Shown here piece by piece: positions 27,882 through 36,726 of a DNA stretch of 64,000 nt. The notes beneath the pieces are model-generated. The model saw only the letters and a program-made list of their open reading frames with translations. It was not told the origin of the DNA and made no database searches. Origin of the DNA: an uncultured Oscillospiraceae bacterium (GTDB taxonomy: Bacteria; Bacillota; Clostridia; Oscillospirales; Oscillospiraceae); NCBI GenBank assembly GCA_949841355.1, contig CATKZP010000011.1:23787-87786 (forward strand), written 5' to 3'. The position numbers were made by a program, and so were the translations under genes. Each line of letters starts with the position of its first letter. Positions within the stretch are counted from its first letter, which is position 1.

Positions 27882-28514
27882 ATGACTTCTGCTTCTGCAA
27901 ACAGGCTGCGCCGCTGGGAGGCGGCTTTGCTGCTGGCCTTCGGGCTGACCCTCACCGCCGGGGTATGGGCGGGGGCCAGCGAGTCGTCGCTGGCCAACCG
28001 GGTGCTGCGCCTGCATGTGGTGGCCAACTCCGACTCGCAGGGCGACCAGGCCCGGAAGCTGCTGGTGCGGGACGCGGTGCTGGCTCGGGCCGCCGCCGTG
28101 CTGGACGGCGTGGACGGCCGGGAGCAGGCGGAGGCCCTGCTGGCGCCCCGTCTGGACGAGCTGGCCCAGGCGGGGGCGGACGCCCTGGCCCGGACCGGAA
28201 ATTACGACCCGGTGTCCGTCACCCTGGCCGACCAGTGGTTCCCCACCAAGGAGTACGACGGCTTTTCCCTCCCGGCGGGGCGGTACCGGGCGCTGCGGGT
28301 GACCATCGGGGCGGGGGAGGGCCGCAACTGGTGGTGCGTGGTGTTCCCGCCGCTGTGCCTGGCCTCGGTGGCGGAGCAGAGCGTGGAGAGCGCCGCCGAG
28401 GGCGTGCTGTCTGAGGATCAGGTGTCGCTCATCACCGGGCAGGACGGGGGATATGTGCTCAAATTCCGCCTCATCGAGTGGTGGGGGGAGCTGGTGAAGG
28501 GGCTGGGAGGGTGA
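27882..28514 (+). CDS. spoIIR: stage II sporulation protein R
   Basis: SpoIIR is the secreted forespore protein that triggers cleavage of pro-sigma-E by SpoIIGA in the mother cell. The 210-residue protein has a single N-terminal hydrophobic export segment (about residues 10-31) and the family core ANRVLRLHVVANSDSQGDQARKL, followed by GNYDPVSV and the late NWWCVVFPPLC. I chose the ATG at 27882 because a signal segment follows and because the candidate sigma-F promoter would start transcription after the alternative GTG at 27828. The ribosome site is weak. It is convergent with spoIIE. Confidence 0.92.
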   Translation: MTSASANRLRRWEAALLLAFGLTLTAGVWAGASESSLANRVLRLHVVANSDSQGDQARKLLVRDAVLARAAAVLDGVDGREQAEALLAPRLDELAQAGADALARTGNYDPVSVTLADQWFPTKEYDGFSLPAGRYRALRVTIGAGEGRNWWCVVFPPLCLASVAEQSVESAAEGVLSEDQVSLITGQDGGYVLKFRLIEWWGELVKGLGG

Positions 28515-28527
28515 CCTCCCGGCCTTT

Positions 28528-30846
28528 TCATTTGCGCACGTCCAGCTTGATGGCGATGACGGTGCGGTCGTCCCCGCTGCCCGAGCGCAGGCCGCTCTCC
28601 TGAAGGACCTGGGCCGCCAGGGCCTGGGGGGAGAGGCCGTCGAAGGCGCCGAGCAGATTGCGCAGCCAGCGGTCGTCCTTGCCGGTGGTCACCCCGTCGC
28701 TCACCAGCAGCACGCAGTCCCCGGCGTCCAGGGACAGAGGGAAGGCGTCCGGCGCGGACAGCGCCCCCGCCGCCACCCCCGCCGGGAGAGACTCGCCGGA
28801 CAGCCGCTCCACCGCGCCGCCCCGGCGCAGGTAGGTGGGGGCCGCCCCCAGCTTGTATACCGCGCTTTTGCCGCTGAACAGGTCGATTTGCAGCAGGTCC
28901 ACCGTGGTAAAGCCGCCCTCCTCCTCCCCCCGGAGGGCCAGGGCCTCCCCCACGGTGGTCAGGGCCTCCTCGGGGGGCAGTCCCGCGCGGAGAAACTTTT
29001 CCAGCAGGCGCAGGGCGTTCTCGCTGTCCTCCCGGGCGGCGGGGCCGCTGCCCATGCCGTCGCACAGCAGGAAGTTCAGCCTGCCCGCGTCGTCCTTGAA
29101 CCACACCCCCGCGTCGCCGCTCATGGACTGGCCCGCCCGGTCCGCCCCGGCCACCCCGGCGACGGCCATCAGCGGCTCCTTCTGGGTCAGATGGGCGCGG
29201 CCGCGCTGGCTGTCCGCGTCCCGCAGGGGACAGCCCAGAATGGCGCTCAGCCGCCCGATCTCCCCCTCGCGGCTGAGCTGCTCCGCCCCCTGGCCCTCCA
29301 CCTCCAATTGCAGGTGGCCGTACTGGTCGGGGTACACCGTCACCCGGCCCTCCAGCCCCAGAGCGGCCAGGCGCTGCTTCACCAGGCGCTGGCGGCGCAC
29401 GTCCACCGCGGGCTCCTGGGCCAGCTCCGCCGCCGTCCGGTCCAGCAGCGCGGCCATATGGCTGTACTGGGCGCACACCGCCGCCCGGCTCTCCCGCACC
29501 CGGCTGTCGTACCGGCGGCGGCTGAGCAGGGCGGACAGCTCCCCGTTGGCGGCCACCAGGAAGGTCTCAAAGCGGATGCAGCGGCTGGAGAAGTGGGGCG
29601 GGAAGTCCTCCAGCGCCCCCGCGCCCCGGTCCAGCATGGGGGTGAGGGCGTCGGCCAGGGCGGTTTTGGTCACCTGATACTCCCGCTGCCAGCAGCGCTC
29701 CTTCTGCTTGCACTTGACGCACACACGGTCCGCCGCCCGGTCGAAGATGCGGGCGGCGTCCCCGTCGTTGGGGACGGCGGGGGCCTGAAACGCCCCGCGC
29801 AACCCCCCCGCCACCGCCCGGAAGGCCTCGGCGGTCTGCTTGAGGCGGCCGGCGGCGAATTTGCGGGCGTGGAGGCTCTCCTCCTCCGGCTCTTCCTGGC
29901 GCAGCAGGGCGGCCAGGCGGCGCAGCAGCTTGTCCGGCAGCAGCAGGAACACCGCCGTTCCCGCCGCCAGCTCCCAGGCGAAGGCGTCCCCGGGGCCCAG
30001 GTCCCAGGTCCACAGGATGGCGGCCGCGCCGCTCAGGGCGTAAGCGGCGGCGCACATCAGGCGGCTCTGCCGGACGAATATGCCCGCCACCAGCCCGGGC
30101 AGGGCGTAGGCCAGGATGTACCAGGTGGGCGCTCCGGCGGAAAAGCCCATGGCCAGCCCGGACACCACCCCCGCCGCCGCCCCCAGGCCCACGCCGCCCT
30201 TCCACGCGGCGATGAGCACGATGGGCACGCACAAAACCCGGCCCAGGGAATACTCCCCCGCCACCGCCACCCGGGTGAGGGTCATCATCAGCGTGGCGCA
30301 CAGGGTGACCGCCCCCGCCAGCCGGGGCAGGCCGATCTCCCCGCCGGGGCGGTATTTTTCCCAGAGGTCGAAGGCCTGCCGGTAGAGATAAACCGTCCCT
30401 CCGGTGAGGACCACCTCGGTGAGAAAGCCCACCACCGCGCCCCGCCCCCAGCCGGCGGCGGACTGGTAGACAAAGCCCACCATGCCGTTGAGGGCGGCCG
30501 CCGCCGCGGGCATGAACCAGGGCCGGTGGTACAGCTCAAATTCCCCCATGGCCAGGGCCACGGCGTATATCATCATGGCCGCGGCGATGTAGCGCAGCCC
30601 CTCCAGCACCCCCCGGAAGGACAGGTAGCCCAGAGTCGCGCCCAAAAGAGCCGCCAGCCCCTCCGCCCCCGGCGGGCACACCGCCACCAGGGACAGGGCG
30701 AACAGGGAGTGCCCCCCCATCAGCTCCGCCCCCGCCAGCACCGCCGTGAGCAGGAAGCGCATCCCGCAGTCGGACAGCTTCATCACCGTGGGCACGGACA
30801 GCTGCCGCCTCTTCTTTTCCCGCCTGGTCCCTTCGTTTGCCGTCAT
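28528..30846 (-). CDS. spoIIE: stage II sporulation protein E (SpoIIE phosphatase)
   Basis: SpoIIE localises to the polar septum and dephosphorylates SpoIIAA to release sigma-F in the forespore. The 772-residue protein has a hydrophobic N-terminal half with about ten membrane helices (residues 25-305), a regulatory middle region with CVKCKQKERCW, and a C-terminal PP2C phosphatase domain (about residues 560-770) with LLCDGMGSGPAAREDS, LLVSDGVTTGKDD and GSGDDRTVIAIKL, which contain the metal-binding aspartates. GGAGGG precedes the ATG. It faces spoIIR, so two steps of the same checkpoint lie tail to tail. A TATAAT-like -10 is at 30913-30908 but no clear -35. Confidence 0.95.
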   Translation of the reverse strand: MTANEGTRREKKRRQLSVPTVMKLSDCGMRFLLTAVLAGAELMGGHSLFALSLVAVCPPGAEGLAALLGATLGYLSFRGVLEGLRYIAAAMMIYAVALAMGEFELYHRPWFMPAAAAALNGMVGFVYQSAAGWGRGAVVGFLTEVVLTGGTVYLYRQAFDLWEKYRPGGEIGLPRLAGAVTLCATLMMTLTRVAVAGEYSLGRVLCVPIVLIAAWKGGVGLGAAAGVVSGLAMGFSAGAPTWYILAYALPGLVAGIFVRQSRLMCAAAYALSGAAAILWTWDLGPGDAFAWELAAGTAVFLLLPDKLLRRLAALLRQEEPEEESLHARKFAAGRLKQTAEAFRAVAGGLRGAFQAPAVPNDGDAARIFDRAADRVCVKCKQKERCWQREYQVTKTALADALTPMLDRGAGALEDFPPHFSSRCIRFETFLVAANGELSALLSRRRYDSRVRESRAAVCAQYSHMAALLDRTAAELAQEPAVDVRRQRLVKQRLAALGLEGRVTVYPDQYGHLQLEVEGQGAEQLSREGEIGRLSAILGCPLRDADSQRGRAHLTQKEPLMAVAGVAGADRAGQSMSGDAGVWFKDDAGRLNFLLCDGMGSGPAAREDSENALRLLEKFLRAGLPPEEALTTVGEALALRGEEEGGFTTVDLLQIDLFSGKSAVYKLGAAPTYLRRGGAVERLSGESLPAGVAAGALSAPDAFPLSLDAGDCVLLVSDGVTTGKDDRWLRNLLGAFDGLSPQALAAQVLQESGLRSGSGDDRTVIAIKLDVRK

Positions 30847-30948
30847 GGTCCATCCCTCCGTGGTGAAATCATCGGTATAAGGCCCCCAGATTATGGAAAC
30901 CTAATTCATTATAAAATGCCCGCTACAAAAAGCCGGTCGGAACCTGTC

Positions 30949-30977
30949 TTGCCTTTTGGGGCGTAATTTGGTATGAT
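30949..30977 (+). promoter_or_regulatory. candidate promoter of dus
   Basis: TTGCCT (30949-30954) and TATGAT (30972-30977) are 17 bases apart, 33 bases before the dus ATG. Confidence 0.6.
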
Positions 30978-31010
30978 ATGGGGTAAATTTACGAAGCGGG
31001 AGCGGAACCC

Positions 31011-32012
31011 ATGAAAATCGGCAATGTGGAAGTGAATACCCGGCTGGCCCTGGGACCCATGGCGGGGGTGAGCGACCTGGCGTTCCGGCAGGTGTGCCGG
31101 GAGCGGTCGGGGTGCTACACCGTGTCTGAGATGGTCAGCGCCAAGGCGCTGTGCTACGGTGACAAAAAGACCCCGGCGCTGCTGAAGCTGGGGGAGGGAG
31201 AGCACCCCGCTGCCGTGCAGATCTTCGGCTGCGACGAGCCCTTTATGGAAAAGGGGGCGGCCCTGGCGCTGGAGCGGTCGGGGGCGGACGTCATCGACAT
31301 CAATATGGGCTGTCCCGTCCCCAAGGTGGCCAATTCCGGGGACGGCTCCGCCCTCATGCGCGACCCGGAGAAGGCCGCCCGGGTGGCCGCCGCCGTGGTC
31401 CGGGGGGCGGGGGGGAGGCCCGTCACCGTCAAGTGCCGCCTGGGCTGGGACAAGGGGTCCATCAACTGCGTGGAGTTCGCAAAGCGCATGGAGGGGGCCG
31501 GCGTGTCCGCCGTGGCGGTCCACGGCCGGACAAAGACGCAGATGTACTCCGGCACGGCAAACTGGGACTATATCCGGCAGGTGAAGGAGGCGGTGTCCAT
31601 CCCGGTGATCGCCAATGGGGACGTGTTTTCCGCCAAGGACGCGGTGCGCATTCTCAAGCTCACCGGGGCGGACATGGCCATGGTGGGCCGGGGGGCCTTC
31701 GGCAATCCCTGGCTGCTGGAGCAGTGCGCCGCCGCGCTGGAGGGGCGGGAGGTCCCGCCCCTGCCGCCGCTGGCCGCGCGGATGGACACGGCGGCGGAGC
31801 AGTTTGAGCTGGCCCTCCGGCACAAGGGGGAGAAGATCGCCTGCCTGGAGATGCGCAAGCATCTGGCCTGGTACCTGAAGGGGGTGCCCTACGCCTCCTT
31901 CTGGAAGGAGCGGGCGTGTAAAATCTCCACTGCGGAGGAGTTTGAGCGGGTGGTGTCCGGCATCAAGCGGGATTTGTCCGATCCGGAGGGGACGGATGAG
32001 ACGGGGGAATAG
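31011..32012 (+). CDS. dus: tRNA-dihydrouridine synthase (DusB-like)
   Basis: This FMN enzyme reduces uridines in tRNA loops. The 333-residue protein starts with the barrel motif [18 protein letters not shown], then [54 protein letters not shown], and PVIANGDVF with [13 protein letters not shown]. The C-terminal helical domain has [11 protein letters not shown]. Length and motifs match DusB-type proteins. It overlaps the next gene by 17 bases. Confidence 0.94.
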   Translation: MKIGNVEVNTRLALGPMAGVSDLAFRQVCRERSGCYTVSEMVSAKALCYGDKKTPALLKLGEGEHPAAVQIFGCDEPFMEKGAALALERSGADVIDINMGCPVPKVANSGDGSALMRDPEKAARVAAAVVRGAGGRPVTVKCRLGWDKGSINCVEFAKRMEGAGVSAVAVHGRTKTQMYSGTANWDYIRQVKEAVSIPVIANGDVFSAKDAVRILKLTGADMAMVGRGAFGNPWLLEQCAAALEGREVPPLPPLAARMDTAAEQFELALRHKGEKIACLEMRKHLAWYLKGVPYASFWKERACKISTAEEFERVVSGIKRDLSDPEGTDETGE

Positions 32013-32652
32013 GCGGGCTTCCCCCTCCCTGCGCGCCACCTTCCTGCCGGTGGAGGGGGTGATCTACGCCTGCTTTCTGCTGCTGGACCTGACGGGGCAC
32101 GGGGACCAGACCGTCCCCATCAAATACGCGGGCATTGTGCTGTGCCTGGGCTTTTCCCTGCTGGGGGAGGACCGGCTGGTCCCCCTGGCGCTGGCGCTCA
32201 CCGCCGGGGCGGACTGGTTCCTGCTGGTGCGAAACGACTGCTACCCCCTGGGCATCGGCCTGTTTTTGTGCGTCCAGACGGTCTACTTTGTCCGGCTGCG
32301 CGCCGCGGGAGCGGACGGCGGGTATTTCCTGCGCGCCGCCCTGGCCCTGGGCGGGGGGATGGCGGTATACGCCCTGCATATGGCCTCGCCGGTGAATCTG
32401 CTGGCGGCGCTGTACTTCTCCCAGCTGCTGGCCAATACCCTGCTGGCCTGGCGCCTGCGGGGCGGGCGCTGGCGGACCTTCGCCCTGGGCCTCACCCTGT
32501 TCGTGGGGTGCGATGTGTGCGTGGGGCTGTTCAACGTTCTGCCCGCCGGTTCGCGGCTGTATCAGGCCGCGTCCGTGGGGATGTGGCTGTTCTATCTGCC
32601 ATCCCAGGTGCTCATTGCCCTGTCCGCCCTGGCGGAAAAGGAGGAAGCGTGA
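31996..32652 (+). CDS. multi-pass membrane protein, possibly YhhN/lysoplasmalogenase-like
   Basis: The 218-residue protein is made almost entirely of hydrophobic helices, about seven or eight, with short polar loops. ADWFLL and the segment [14 protein letters not shown] faintly recall YhhN-family lysoplasmalogenases, but the match is weak. The ATG at 31996 has GGAGGGG upstream. It overlaps dus at its start and the next gene at its end (TGATG), forming an operon of dus and two membrane proteins. The function is uncertain. Confidence 0.6.
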   Translation: MRRGNRRASPSLRATFLPVEGVIYACFLLLDLTGHGDQTVPIKYAGIVLCLGFSLLGEDRLVPLALALTAGADWFLLVRNDCYPLGIGLFLCVQTVYFVRLRAAGADGGYFLRAALALGGGMAVYALHMASPVNLLAALYFSQLLANTLLAWRLRGGRWRTFALGLTLFVGCDVCVGLFNVLPAGSRLYQAASVGMWLFYLPSQVLIALSALAEKEEA

Positions 32653-33338
32653 TGAAAACAAGCAAGGTTCTGGCGGTGCTGCTGGCCGCGGCGTCGGCCC
32701 TGGCGCTGCTCACGGGGGCCGTCGCCGTGCCCATCCTGTGCCGCCCCTTTTACTACGCCCACATCGTCCCCCTGGAGCTGGAGGAGCGCACCGGCCTCGC
32801 CCGGGAGGAGATCGAGACCGCCTTCGATGAGATGCTGGACTATTGCCTGGGGCGGACGGAGGACTTCTCCACCGGCGTTCTGCGCTGGTCGGAGAGCGGG
32901 AAGAGCCACTTCACCGACGTGCGGGGGCTGTTTCTGCTGGACCTGTGGGCGCTGGGAGGCTCCCTATGCGCGCTGGCGGCGCTGGGGACCGTGATGCGGC
33001 GGGGAGGGCTCCGGCCTGCCCTCCTGCTGGGCCGGAAGCCCGCCTTCTGGGCGGGAGCGGGCCTGGGCGGCGTGTTTTTGCTGGTGGGCGCCCTGGCCGC
33101 CCTGGACTTCAACCGGGCCTTCGTCATCTTTCACGCCCTGTTCTTCCCCGGCAAGGACAATTGGATGTTTGACCCGGCCGCCGACCAGATCATCAACATC
33201 CTGCCCCAGGAGTATTTCCGCAGCTGCGCCCTGCTCATTCTGGGGCTTTTGGTGCTGGGCTGCGGGGCGCTGATGGCCGCCGGTTTGATGGGAACCGGAG
33301 GGCGGAAAAAAATTTTGCACAAAATTAAAAAAACTTAG
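32652..33338 (+). CDS. TIGR01906/DUF1461 family integral membrane protein
   Basis: The 228-residue protein has about four membrane helices: an N-terminal one (residues 5-27), two central ones (about 90-112 and 125-145) and a C-terminal one (about 192-215). A long extracytoplasmic part follows the first helix and contains EIETAFDEMLDYCLGR and SGKSHFTDVRGLF, which I associate with the TIGR01906 membrane family of Firmicutes. No function is assigned to this family. Its stop codon lies directly at the lexA operator region. Confidence 0.75.
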   Translation: MKTSKVLAVLLAAASALALLTGAVAVPILCRPFYYAHIVPLELEERTGLAREEIETAFDEMLDYCLGRTEDFSTGVLRWSESGKSHFTDVRGLFLLDLWALGGSLCALAALGTVMRRGGLRPALLLGRKPAFWAGAGLGGVFLLVGALAALDFNRAFVIFHALFFPGKDNWMFDPAADQIINILPQEYFRSCALLILGLLVLGCGALMAAGLMGTGGRKKILHKIKKT

Positions 33339-33349
33339 AACGAACGTTT
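33338..33349. promoter_or_regulatory. LexA (SOS) box in the lexA promoter
   Basis: GAACGAACGTTT matches the Gram-positive LexA consensus GAAC-N4-GTTC with one mismatch. It overlaps the -35 hexamer of the lexA promoter, the classical place for autorepression. Confidence 0.65.
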
Positions 33350-33376
33350 GACATTTCGAACGACGTGTGGTATAAT
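33348..33376 (+). promoter_or_regulatory. lexA promoter (consensus sigma-A)
   Basis: TTGACA (33348-33353) and TATAAT (33371-33376), both perfect, are 17 bases apart, 68 bases before the lexA ATG. Confidence 0.85.
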
Positions 33377-33443
33377 ACCGTCGTGAGCCGGAAATGTATA
33401 GCGTCCCACCCGTCACGGGACGACTTTGGAAGGAGCTTGCGCT

Positions 33444-34046
33444 ATGGCTAAACTGACCCCAAAACAACAGCAGATTTACGATTACATCCTGGAGTTCGCC
33501 GCAGAACACGGCTATCCCCCCTCCGTGCGGGAGATCGCCCAGGCGGTGGGGCTGAAGTCCCCCGCCACCGTCCACTTCCACCTGAAGGGCCTGCGGGAGG
33601 CGGGCTGCATCTCCCAGGCCGAGGGCAAGACCCGGGCCATCACCATCACCGATCCCTCCTACGGGCGCAAGGACCAGGTGCCCCTGGTGGGCTATGTGGC
33701 GGCGGGGTCCCCCATCCTGGCCCAGGAGAACATTGAGGAGTACCTCACCTTTGACACCGGCGGGCTGGCCGGGGAGCACTTCGCCCTGAAGGTCCGGGGC
33801 GAATCCATGCTGGAGGCGGGCATTCTGCCCGACGACGTGGTGGTGGTCCACCAGCAGCCTCTGGCCCGCAACGGCGACATCGTGGTGGCCCTGTTTGAGG
33901 ACGAGGCCACCGTCAAGACCTTCCGCCGGGAGGCGGACGGCCACATCTGGCTCTACCCGGAGAACTCCAGCGGGGAGTACCAGCCCATCGACGGCGAGGG
34001 CTGCTCCATCCTGGGCCGGGTGGTGGCGGTTGTCCGCCGCTACTGA
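33444..34046 (+). CDS. lexA: SOS repressor LexA
   Basis: LexA represses DNA-damage genes and cleaves itself when RecA is activated. The 200-residue protein has the N-terminal winged HTH (LTPKQQQIYDYILEF, YPPSVREIAQAVGLKSPATVHFHL). The C-terminal peptidase domain has the Ala-Gly cleavage site in VAAGSP (about residue 86), the catalytic Ser in RGESMLEAGI (about residue 120) and the Lys in ATVKTF (about residue 155). GGAAGGAG precedes the ATG at 33444; an upstream start would add six residues covering the ribosome site. It is likely autoregulated through the box at 33338. Confidence 0.96.
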   Translation: MAKLTPKQQQIYDYILEFAAEHGYPPSVREIAQAVGLKSPATVHFHLKGLREAGCISQAEGKTRAITITDPSYGRKDQVPLVGYVAAGSPILAQENIEEYLTFDTGGLAGEHFALKVRGESMLEAGILPDDVVVVHQQPLARNGDIVVALFEDEATVKTFRREADGHIWLYPENSSGEYQPIDGEGCSILGRVVAVVRRY

Positions 34047-34056
34047 GTTCCACTCT

Positions 34057-34104
34057 AAAACGCGCCGCTCCAGCTTGTGCAGAAGGCTGGGGCGGCGCGT
34101 TTTT
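34057..34104 (+). terminator. lexA terminator
   Basis: AAAACGCGCCGCTCCAGC pairs with GCTGGGGCGGCGCGTTTTT around an 11-base loop and ends in a T-run. Confidence 0.85.
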
Positions 34105-34181
34105 GTTTCGGTACTTTCCACAAAATCCCGTATGCATTTTTTGGCATTCCTCCGAAGTTGGCGAAAACGGCAAATTTCCCC

Positions 34182-34210
34182 TTGCAAAACGGACATAATG
34201 TTGTTACTAT
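34182..34210 (+). promoter_or_regulatory. promoter of the sugar ABC operon
   Basis: TTGCAA (34182-34187) and TACTAT (34205-34210) are 17 bases apart. The LacI-type operators lie directly downstream, so a bound repressor would block initiation or early elongation. Confidence 0.6.
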
Positions 34211-34223
34211 GATGACACGGAGA

Positions 34224-34263
34224 CCGGAAACGTTTTCGGTAGCGTTACCAGAAACGTTTCCAG
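34224..34263. promoter_or_regulatory. paired LacI-family operators before the ABC operon
   Basis: CCGGAAACGTTTTCGG (34224-34239) and CCAGAAACGTTTCCAG (34248-34263) share the core GAAACGTTT-C with the central CG typical of LacI-family sites. GGTAGCGTTACC (34238-34249) between them is also near-palindromic. The LacI regulator at 37654 ends the same locus and is the natural candidate, though CcpA-like binding is also possible. Confidence 0.65.
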
Positions 34264-34293
34264 CCTGCGACAAAAATTAGGAGGAAATGAAAA

Positions 34294-35652
34294 ATGAGTA
34301 AGAAGCTCTTCGCACTCCTGCTGTCCGCCAGCATGGTCATGACCATGCTGCTTGCTGGCTGCGCCAGCAAGCCCAATGCCGATAGCAGCGAGCCCCCCGC
34401 CGACAACACCCAGTCCGGCTCCGATGCCAGCCAGCCCGTGGAGGACAACAATGAGGCCAAGGGCCGCGTGTACTGGCTCAACTTCAAGCCCGAGTCCGAC
34501 CAGGTCCTCAACGACGTGGCCAAGATGTATACCGAGAAAACCGGCGTGCCCGTGAAGATCGTCACCGCCGCCTCCGGCACCTACAGCCAGACCCTGAACG
34601 CCGAGATGGGCAAGAGCGAGGCTCCCACCATCTTCAACGTGGGCAATCAGGCCGGCGTGCGGGACTGGAGCGACTATGCCGTGGACTTGACCGGCACCGC
34701 CATCGCCAACGAGCTGAACACCGACGCCTATAACCTCTACGACGAGAACGGCAAGCTGGTGTCCATCGGCTACTGCTACGAGTGCTACGGCATCATCGTC
34801 AACCCCGACCTGGTGGAGCAGGCCGGCCACTCTATGGACGAGATCACCAACTTTGAAACCCTCAAGGCCGTGGTGGAGGACATCCACGCCCGCGCCGGCG
34901 AGCTGGGCTTCGACGCCTTTACCTCCTGCGATATGGACGGCTCCTCCTCCTGGCGCTTCACCGGCCATATGGCCAACCTGGAGTACTACTACGAGCAGGA
35001 GGGCAGCGTCTGGACCGAGTGCCCCCCCACCATCTCCGGCAAGTATATGGATAACTTCAAGAACCTGTACGACCTGTGCATCAACAACAGCCTGACCCCG
35101 CCCACCGACCTGTCCGTGGGCGGCCACGACGCCAGCGAGGAGTTCCGCTCCGGCAAGGCCGCCTTCCAGGTGCAGGGCTCCTGGGAGTACGAGGACATGA
35201 AGGAGCAGGTGCCCAACGCCGTGATGATCCCCTACTACTGCGGCGTGGAGGGTGAGGAGAAGGCCGGCCTGAACTGCGGCACTGAGAACTGCTGGGCCAT
35301 CAACGCCAAGGTGTCCGAGGACGACCAGAAGGCCACCATGGACTTTATGGTCTGGTGCGTCACCGACCCCGAGGCCAGCCGGATGCTGGTGGACACCTTC
35401 GGCGTCATGCCCTATAAGCAGGCCGCCGAGTCCACCAACGCCTTCCTGGCCGACGCCAACGAGTACAGCAATAACGGCTGCTACGTCATGAACTGGGCCA
35501 CCAACTTCCAGCCCAACGTGGACGAGTACCGCGCCGCCCTGGTGTCCGCCCTGAACGCTTACAACGCCGACCAGTCCGACGCCAACTGGGCCAACGTGCG
35601 CACCGCCTTCGTGGACGGCTGGGCCGCCCAGTACGCCGCGGTGAACGGCTAA
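34294..35652 (+). CDS. sugar ABC transporter substrate-binding lipoprotein
   Basis: The 452-residue protein begins with a lipoprotein signal peptide ending in LLAGC (Cys about residue 23), then an Asp/Ser/Pro-rich linker and a family 1 carbohydrate-binding fold. Phrases such as FNVGNQAGVRDWSDYA and GKAAFQVQGSWEYEDM match the maltose/multiple-sugar binder group. It would capture oligosaccharides outside the cell and deliver them to the two permeases that follow. An AGGAGG site precedes the ATG. The ATPase is not in the locus, so it probably shares a general MsmX-like ATPase. MalQ downstream suggests maltodextrins. Confidence 0.9.
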   Translation: MSKKLFALLLSASMVMTMLLAGCASKPNADSSEPPADNTQSGSDASQPVEDNNEAKGRVYWLNFKPESDQVLNDVAKMYTEKTGVPVKIVTAASGTYSQTLNAEMGKSEAPTIFNVGNQAGVRDWSDYAVDLTGTAIANELNTDAYNLYDENGKLVSIGYCYECYGIIVNPDLVEQAGHSMDEITNFETLKAVVEDIHARAGELGFDAFTSCDMDGSSSWRFTGHMANLEYYYEQEGSVWTECPPTISGKYMDNFKNLYDLCINNSLTPPTDLSVGGHDASEEFRSGKAAFQVQGSWEYEDMKEQVPNAVMIPYYCGVEGEEKAGLNCGTENCWAINAKVSEDDQKATMDFMVWCVTDPEASRMLVDTFGVMPYKQAAESTNAFLADANEYSNNGCYVMNWATNFQPNVDEYRAALVSALNAYNADQSDANWANVRTAFVDGWAAQYAAVNG

Positions 35653-35677
35653 CTCAACAGCACGCTTTGACATCAAG

Positions 35678-35706
35678 GCCGGGGCGGGCATGGCGCCCGC
35701 CCCGGC
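35678..35706 (+). terminator. hairpin after the binding-protein gene
   Basis: GCCGGGGCGGG pairs with CCCGCCCCGGC and is followed by TTCCCCTTTG. It may reduce transcription into the permease genes, which are usually needed in lower amounts than the binding protein. Confidence 0.55.
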
Positions 35707-35713
35707 TTCCCCT

Positions 35714-35786
35714 TTGTAGGGGCGGATATCATCCGCCCGCGCGCGGGGCTCCACGTCCAGCGGGCGCATCATATGCGCCTCTACAA
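35714..35786. repeat. small inverted-terminus repeat element
   Basis: TTGTAGGGGCG at the left end and its near complement CGCCTCTACAA at the right end bound a 73-base segment with two internal hairpins (GGGCGGATATCATCCGCCC and GGGCGCATCATATGCGCC). This layout resembles a small palindromic intergenic element. It lies between the binding protein and the first permease. Confidence 0.6.
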
Positions 35787-35820
35787 TCCACCCATCATCA
35801 TAAGAAAGGGAGTTGTGACC

Positions 35821-36726
35821 TTGAGTCGGAAAAAGCTCGCCCGCGGCAATACCATCCGCAGGTCCACCCGGAAATGGTTCCCCCTGTTTCTGGGGCCGGT
35901 GGTGTGCGCCTTCATCATCGGCTTTGTCTGGCCGTTTATCCAGGGCATCTACCTGTCCTTCTGCCAATTCAAGCTGATTGCCGACGCCAAGCCCATCGGC
36001 ATCGGCAACTACGTCCGGGCCTTCAAGGACGCCGCCTTTACCCACGCCTTCTGGTATACCACGCTGTATACCGTGGTGTCCCTGGTGCTCATCAATGTGC
36101 TGGCCTTTGCCGTGGCCTACGCCCTGACCCAGGGGATCAAGGGCAGCAATCTCTTCCGCACGGTGTTCTTCATGCCCAACCTCATCGGCGGCATCGTGCT
36201 GGGCCATATCTGGTCCATGATCTTTGACGGCATTCTCAGCAAGTTCTCCACCTCCATTGTGATGGACTCCAAGTACGGCTTCTGGGGCCTGGTGATCCTG
36301 ATGTGCTGGCAGCAGGTGGGGTATATGATGATTATTTACATCGCCGGACTTCAGGCGGTGCCCGAGGACATGCTGGAGGCCGCCCGCATCGACGGCGCCT
36401 CCAAGGCGCAGACCCTGTTCAAGGTGACCATACCCAATGTGATGCCCTCCATCACCATCTGCATGTTCCTCTCGCTGACCAACGGCTTCAAGCTGTTCGA
36501 CCAGAACCTGGCCCTCACCAACGGCCAGCCCATCACCATGCAGCCCGGCGGCACGGCCGTCAAGACCACCGAGATGCTGGCGCTGAACATCTTCACCACC
36601 TACAACAATTCCAGCCCCAACGCCCACGGCACCGCCCAGGCCAAGGCGGTCATCTTCTTCATTTTGGTGGCGGGGCTCGGCCTGGCCCAGCTGGCCTACA
36701 CCCGCAAAAAGGAGGTGCAGCAGTGA
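35821..36726 (+). CDS. sugar ABC transporter permease (MalF type)
   Basis: The protein of about 301 residues has six membrane helices and the permease signature EDMLEAARIDGASKAQTLFKVTIP (EAA loop) that contacts the ATPase. It pairs with the next permease to form the transmembrane channel. The start is uncertain: a TTG at 35821 gives the best distance from GGGAG, a GTG at 35815 is also possible, and an ATG at 35773 lies within the upstream repeat. It is separated from the binding protein by a hairpin and a repeat. Confidence 0.9.
   Translation: MSRKKLARGNTIRRSTRKWFPLFLGPVVCAFIIGFVWPFIQGIYLSFCQFKLIADAKPIGIGNYVRAFKDAAFTHAFWYTTLYTVVSLVLINVLAFAVAYALTQGIKGSNLFRTVFFMPNLIGGIVLGHIWSMIFDGILSKFSTSIVMDSKYGFWGLVILMCWQQVGYMMIIYIAGLQAVPEDMLEAARIDGASKAQTLFKVTIPNVMPSITICMFLSLTNGFKLFDQNLALTNGQPITMQPGGTAVKTTEMLALNIFTTYNNSSPNAHGTAQAKAVIFFILVAGLGLAQLAYTRKKEVQQ

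Noticed and set aside
28888..30966. Long open frame on the plus strand opposite spoIIE
   Set aside because: The product is rich in Gly, Arg, His and Gln without any motif, while the minus strand encodes a full SpoIIE.
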